Source of the DNA: CAYOUV01 sp963790075
Lineage (GTDB): Bacteria; Chloroflexota; Anaerolineae; Anaerolineales; Villigracilaceae
DNA: 64,000 nucleotides
NCBI GenBank assembly: GCA_963790075.1
Contig: CAWBNG010000004.1
Coordinates: 496,001-560,000, forward strand
Reading direction: 5' to 3'
The notes below the pieces were generated by a model. That model ran no database searches. It saw only the letters and a list, made by a program, of their open reading frames with translations, and had not been told where the DNA came from. Positions 60,607-64,000 of this stretch are shown in pieces. Made by a program: the position numbers and the translations under genes. The stretch's first letter is position 1. The number at the start of each line of letters is the position of its first letter.

Positions 60607-61158
60607 ATGGTCAAGTTGATTGCTTTCGTCGTGCTTTCAGCCGGCCTTATCTATCTATCGCGGGCTTCGCTGCGTACGCCCGGCTCACATGGCTTCTATC
60701 GCTGCTTTGCCTGGGAGTTCATCCTCGCCCTGGCCCTGCTCAATCTGAACGTCTGGTTCCGCGACCCGTTTTCCTGGCACCAGATTATCTCCTGGTTCGT
60801 GCTGTGCCTCTCCTTCGTCCCGCTGGGGTTCGGGGTGCGCTCTCTAACCACCCGAGGCAAACCGGTAGGACACCGGGAAGATGACGCTCACCTGCTGGCC
60901 TTTGAGAAGACCAGCGAACTGGTCACGACGGGCATCTATGGCTATATCCGCCACCCGCTCTACAGTTCGCTGCTGTTATTGGCCTGGGGAGTGTTCTTCA
61001 AAGCGCTAACCTGGCCAAGTGTGCTGCTGGTGCTGGCGGCGACCCTGTCTCTAATCGCCACGGCCAGAGCGGACGAGGCCGAATGTATACGCTTCTTTGG
61101 GCCAGTATATCAAGCCTACATGAAACGTACCAGGATGTTCGTGCCATATTTATTCTGA
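60607..61158 (+). CDS. PEMT/ICMT-type integral membrane methyltransferase
   Basis: A 183-residue protein with four to five helices. It has the conserved SAM-pocket segment TTGIYGYIRHPLYSSLLLLAWG and C-terminal DEAECIRFFGPVYQAYMKRT typical of isoprenylcysteine carboxyl-methyltransferase-like enzymes. Substrate unknown, lipid or thiol. GGAGG precedes ATG 60607. Flanked on its right by a GTTAGGT core at 61174-61180. Confidence 0.8.
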   Translation: MVKLIAFVVLSAGLIYLSRASLRTPGSHGFYRCFAWEFILALALLNLNVWFRDPFSWHQIISWFVLCLSFVPLGFGVRSLTTRGKPVGHREDDAHLLAFEKTSELVTTGIYGYIRHPLYSSLLLLAWGVFFKALTWPSVLLVLAATLSLIATARADEAECIRFFGPVYQAYMKRTRMFVPYLF

Positions 61159-61173
61159 TGAGTTGTCGCAATC

Positions 61174-61180
61174 GTTAGGT
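61174..61180 (+). repeat. attC-like R' core
   Basis: CGTTAGGTAGGGC lies just after the methyltransferase gene. Confidence 0.3.
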
Positions 61181-61251
61181 AGGGCTGCTGTTTTTCCGGA
61201 GCTGGTTACGGCCCGCCTGAGAACAACCATCAATATAAAATCATAGACAAG

Positions 61252-62271
61252 ATGCTAGAGAAACCCGAAATTCAAGACGAAGAGATTGTCGCCTGTTTAG
61301 AGAACCAATATGGCTTGCATATCGAGCAAATTGCTTTTCTTCCGCTCGGTGCCGACCTGAATACGGCTGTGTATCGTCTGCTAACAAAGGATCAAAGGCT
61401 TTACTTTGTCAAACTGAGACGGGGGGATTTCAACCGGGCTGCCGTGGCGGTTCCGAAATACCTTAGCGATCTGGGGATCGAGCAGATCATCCCACCGTTG
61501 CCAACCCAAAGTGGGGGACTCTGGGCCAGCCTGGGGCTTTTCAAGCTGATCCTTTATCCGTACGTGGAAGGGCGAAATGGCTTTGATAGGAACTTGTCGG
61601 ATCAACAATGGATCGAATTTGGCGCCGCCCTGAAAAGATTTCACAGCGCTGAGCTTCCCTCGGCCATCACGAGCGGTATTCCGCCGGAAGAATTCTCCCC
61701 TCGCTGGCGGGACACGGTAAGGAAGTTCATGGCGCGCATACAGGTAGAGACCTTTACTGAACCGGTGGCAGCCGAGATGGCCACTTTTTTGAAAACCAAA
61801 GCGGCTGAAACGCGCGCACTGGTTGGACGCGCTGAACGGCTGGCACGGTTGCTCAAAGAACAGCCCCCTGATTTTATTTTATGTCACGCCGATATCCATG
61901 CCTGGAATCTCCTGATCGATGAGCAAGGCGCTTTTTTTATGGTCGATTGGGACACCCTGATTTTTGCCCCCAAAGAGCGCGACCTGATGTTTGTCGGCGG
62001 CGGTCTGGGAGGGGGCGGACATTCGCCCCAGGCGGAAGAGTCCTTGTTTTATCAGGGATATGGTCCAACCCGCATCGATCCCACCGCGCTGGCTTATTAT
62101 CGCTATGAACGCATCATCGAAGATATTGCAGTTTTTTGTGAGCAAATCTTCTTATCGGATGCAGGTGGGGAGGATCGAAAGCAGGCGCTTGAATATTTGG
62201 AATCCATTTTTTTACCAAACGGCCTGCTGGAGATGGCCTGCTGGTCTGATAAGACCTTGATGGATGATTAG
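61252..62271 (+). CDS. Aminoglycoside/spectinomycin-phosphotransferase-like kinase
   Basis: A 339-residue intact APH-fold kinase. FLPLGADLNTAVYRLLT and LYFVKLRRGDF form the nucleotide lobe with Lys; the Brenner motif is ILCHADIHAWNLLID and the metal Asp is in FMVDWDTLIFAPKERDLMFVGG, the segment typical of APH(9)/choline-kinase-like proteins. It may phosphorylate an aminoglycoside or a metabolite; no resistance claim can be made from sequence alone. Confidence 0.8.
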   Translation: MLEKPEIQDEEIVACLENQYGLHIEQIAFLPLGADLNTAVYRLLTKDQRLYFVKLRRGDFNRAAVAVPKYLSDLGIEQIIPPLPTQSGGLWASLGLFKLILYPYVEGRNGFDRNLSDQQWIEFGAALKRFHSAELPSAITSGIPPEEFSPRWRDTVRKFMARIQVETFTEPVAAEMATFLKTKAAETRALVGRAERLARLLKEQPPDFILCHADIHAWNLLIDEQGAFFMVDWDTLIFAPKERDLMFVGGGLGGGGHSPQAEESLFYQGYGPTRIDPTALAYYRYERIIEDIAVFCEQIFLSDAGGEDRKQALEYLESIFLPNGLLEMACWSDKTLMDD

Positions 62272-62583
62272 GGGATGGATCATCCAGATGCTCATGGTTA
62301 CGGCTTCAGCCGTTGTCTTTATGCTAACAGAGCGACTGAAGTCGCCACAACATTACTATTTTTAAATGACTAACTTTTCTAAAGGATTTGGCAATGTTTA
62401 AACAAATATTAGCCTAACCAGTAACATCATTAGCCTAAATTATCCTAATAATCGTTGGATGAGCGCCTAAATCCGTTTAAAAATCCGGTAAGGGCCTTGA
62501 AATTGGACCAAAACTGGCGGATAATAAGCTTGCGCAGGGGGCCCTTCCCCACAGCCAAAACGAGCAGCTGTTTTCTGAAATGA
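62272..62583. other. 312-bp gap
   Basis: Contains small dyads (CGGCTTCAGCCG; GCGACTGAAGTCGC) of a kind often seen in REP-like debris. No gene seen. Confidence 0.4.
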
Positions 62584-62661
62584 ATTGAAAGGGGCGAACC
62601 AAAGGCGAAAAAGATCCTCACGATCCAAACCTACCGCCTGCGCATACAGTACGGCGAGCAG

Positions 62662-62928
62662 GTGCAGAAACCAGAACTGGTGCGCTTCCTGACCGATCGC
62701 ACCGGACGCGGCGTCAAACTGGAAGGTCTGGGCACCTATTTGCCCAACATCGACCCGCAAGGCCGCTTTGACGCCTCTTACCGTCAAGAAAGCCAAGTCC
62801 GTATGACACTCAACGAACCTGGAGTCTTTACCGGCCGTAATCTCAATACCAACCAGTACACCAGTAAATCATCCGAGCAACTGGTCGCGTTGTGGAATGA
62901 GGAGCACCCCGATGACCCGATTGAGTGA
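62662..62928 (+). CDS. HU-like DNA-binding domain protein, possibly with internal deletion
   Basis: The frame reads ILTIQTYRLRIQYGEQVQKP then LVRFLTDRTGRGVKLEGLG and ends EQLVALWNEEHPDDPIE, features of an HU-related family of ~125 residues (the last segment is typical). The frame is open back to 62584 with no ATG; GTG 62662 is one choice. Between FLTDRTG and RGVKLEGLG about 20 residues seem absent relative to the family layout I recall, suggesting an internal in-frame deletion. Function, if any, would be nucleoid binding. Confidence 0.5.
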   Translation: MQKPELVRFLTDRTGRGVKLEGLGTYLPNIDPQGRFDASYRQESQVRMTLNEPGVFTGRNLNTNQYTSKSSEQLVALWNEEHPDDPIE

Positions 62929-62988
62929 CCGGCCTGACCGATCACAGGGTCCATTTTTATAGACTGTCTTCTCATTTATTAGGAGTTT

Positions 62989-64000
62989 ATGCTAATGACA
63001 GTTAAGCGAGTTGGGTATGCCTTGATCCTCCTGGGACTGGCAGGTGCAGCCTTTTCTCTGCTTGGGGATGTGATCGGATTGGGGGACGATGGCATTCAGG
63101 CTGCCCAAATCCTGGGGATCGAAATGGGAGTCGTGCTGGTTTTGATTGGTATTGGGTTGGTCTGGTTTCTCCCCGACAGCAGGTTCACAATTATAGCAAG
63201 TCTGAAATCTAACCTATTAAATATTATTGACTTGCCAGTCTTTACCTGGGTACTGGTTGGGTTTGTGATCGTATATCTGGCTTTCTTTTTATATCCGGTC
63301 TTCCTGAATTCGAAATTGCAAATGGTATACATCAATCGTTTTCTCCCCAATACCAGTCTGATCGGTTCAGATATCAGGGTCATAATGGAATACGTTAGGG
63401 GATGGCTGGTACTCGGACATTCCCCCTACTACGACCAATTTATCATCTATCCCCCGCTGGCGCTGGTTTTCTTCGCCCCATTGGTTTTGATCGGTTTTCC
63501 AGCTAACTTCCTATTAATTACCTGCCTTACCCTGGCTAGTTATATCCTGATCGCTTTGATCCTCCCACTGGCGATGACCGGAACCAGAGACAAAGTTGTT
63601 CTATCGACTTTGTTTTTGTTCGGACTTTTTTCTTATGGTCTGCAATTTGAAATTGAGCGCGGCCAATTCAACTTGATCGCTTTTGCATTATGCTTCTTGG
63701 CGATTTTTATTTTTCACAAATACCCTAGCCTTCGTTATTTTGCCTATATTCTTTTTGTGGTGTCAATTCAATTAAAGATTTACCCCGTTTTGTTCGTGCT
63801 CATGTTTGTTGATGACTGGAGCAGATGGAAAACCATCCTAAAACAATTCTTGGGATTTGGGTTTGCAAATTTTCTCCTATTTTTTGTACTTGGGATCGAT
63901 ACTTTCAGGGATTTTTGGGAGGCAACCCTTCAGCGGCAGCTTAATCAACCTGCTTCGAGTGGCAATTCCATTCATGCATTTGTATATGCCTTGTCGAATA
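62989..64000 (+). CDS. GT87-like membrane glycosyltransferase (3' truncated by window end)
   Basis: The ORF starts at ATG 62989 with AGGAG upstream and is open to the window end (337 codons visible). It is a polytopic membrane protein with about nine hydrophobic segments in view. GT87/DUF2029 features include SLIGSDIRVIMEYVRGWLVL and SPYYD, YPPLALVFFAPLVLI, the EIERGQFNLIAFAL signature (GQxN) and LKIYPVLFVLMF. Members use polyprenyl-phosphate mannose to extend surface glycans. It is an ordinary chromosomal gene, marking the end of the cassette-rich region. Confidence 0.8.
   Translation, partial: MLMTVKRVGYALILLGLAGAAFSLLGDVIGLGDDGIQAAQILGIEMGVVLVLIGIGLVWFLPDSRFTIIASLKSNLLNIIDLPVFTWVLVGFVIVYLAFFLYPVFLNSKLQMVYINRFLPNTSLIGSDIRVIMEYVRGWLVLGHSPYYDQFIIYPPLALVFFAPLVLIGFPANFLLITCLTLASYILIALILPLAMTGTRDKVVLSTLFLFGLFSYGLQFEIERGQFNLIAFALCFLAIFIFHKYPSLRYFAYILFVVSIQLKIYPVLFVLMFVDDWSRWKTILKQFLGFGFANFLLFFVLGIDTFRDFWEATLQRQLNQPASSGNSIHAFVYALSN

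Overview
The window looks like a chromosomal contig of a Chloroflexota bacterium, most likely Anaerolineae (inference from gene content; no rRNA or tRNA gene was seen). Pointers are a giant multi-GAF histidine kinase, lipoproteins with Thr/Pro-rich linkers (DUF3048, WD40 and C39-peptidase proteins), several small DUF4190 and Yip1-like membrane proteins, a fused NDP-forming acyl-CoA synthetase, and TTG/GTG starts alongside ATG.

Region 1 (1-25.3 kb). It opens with the end of an oxidoreductase gene, then a signalling operon: a response regulator with a degenerate GGDEF domain, a 2,480-residue hybrid sensor with 11 GAF domains, a stand-alone receiver and an alpha/beta-hydrolase-fold protein. A sigma70-type promoter and a TPP riboswitch lead into a thiamine operon (thiamine pyrophosphokinase, ABC binding protein, fused permease, ATPase, DUF402). 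A minus-strand block of membrane proteins follows, then DUF3048, phosphofructokinase, the acyl-CoA synthetase and a nitroreductase. From about 21.8 to 25.3 kb the DNA becomes accessory: a decayed HigBA pair and small cassette-like genes separated by attC-like sites.

Region 2 (25.9-44.1 kb) is mostly housekeeping: selA, an M24 peptidase and tsaD on plus; then a minus-strand operon uvrC - receiver - small membrane protein - prfA - two ABC permease genes - prmC - tsaC. The first permease gene is fused to a glycosyltransferase-39-like membrane domain. Yip1/DUF4190 membrane proteins, pncC, an SbcD-like nuclease and a C39-like peptidase follow. The tsaD/tsaC convergent gap holds two copies of a 41-nt structured element with compensatory changes.

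Region 3 (44.1-62.3 kb) is accessory. It has a MITE next to its parent-like IS, a stand-alone small RNA gene with promoter and terminator, an M19-like dipeptidase, two phosphotransferases, a broken IS110 element, an ORF-less group II intron inserted exactly in the R' core of an attC-like site, a 44-bp minisatellite, and many attC-like GCCTAAC/GTTRGGC cores with no integrase in view (CALIN-like). Embedded here is an operon of zinc-ribbon pseudokinase, vWA protein and a divergent adenylosuccinate-synthetase paralogue, my best candidate for an uncharacterised protein system. At least seven accessory genes carry a one-base-equivalent frameshift, while the 7.5-kb kinase gene in the same sequence is intact. 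The window ends inside a GT87-like membrane glycosyltransferase.
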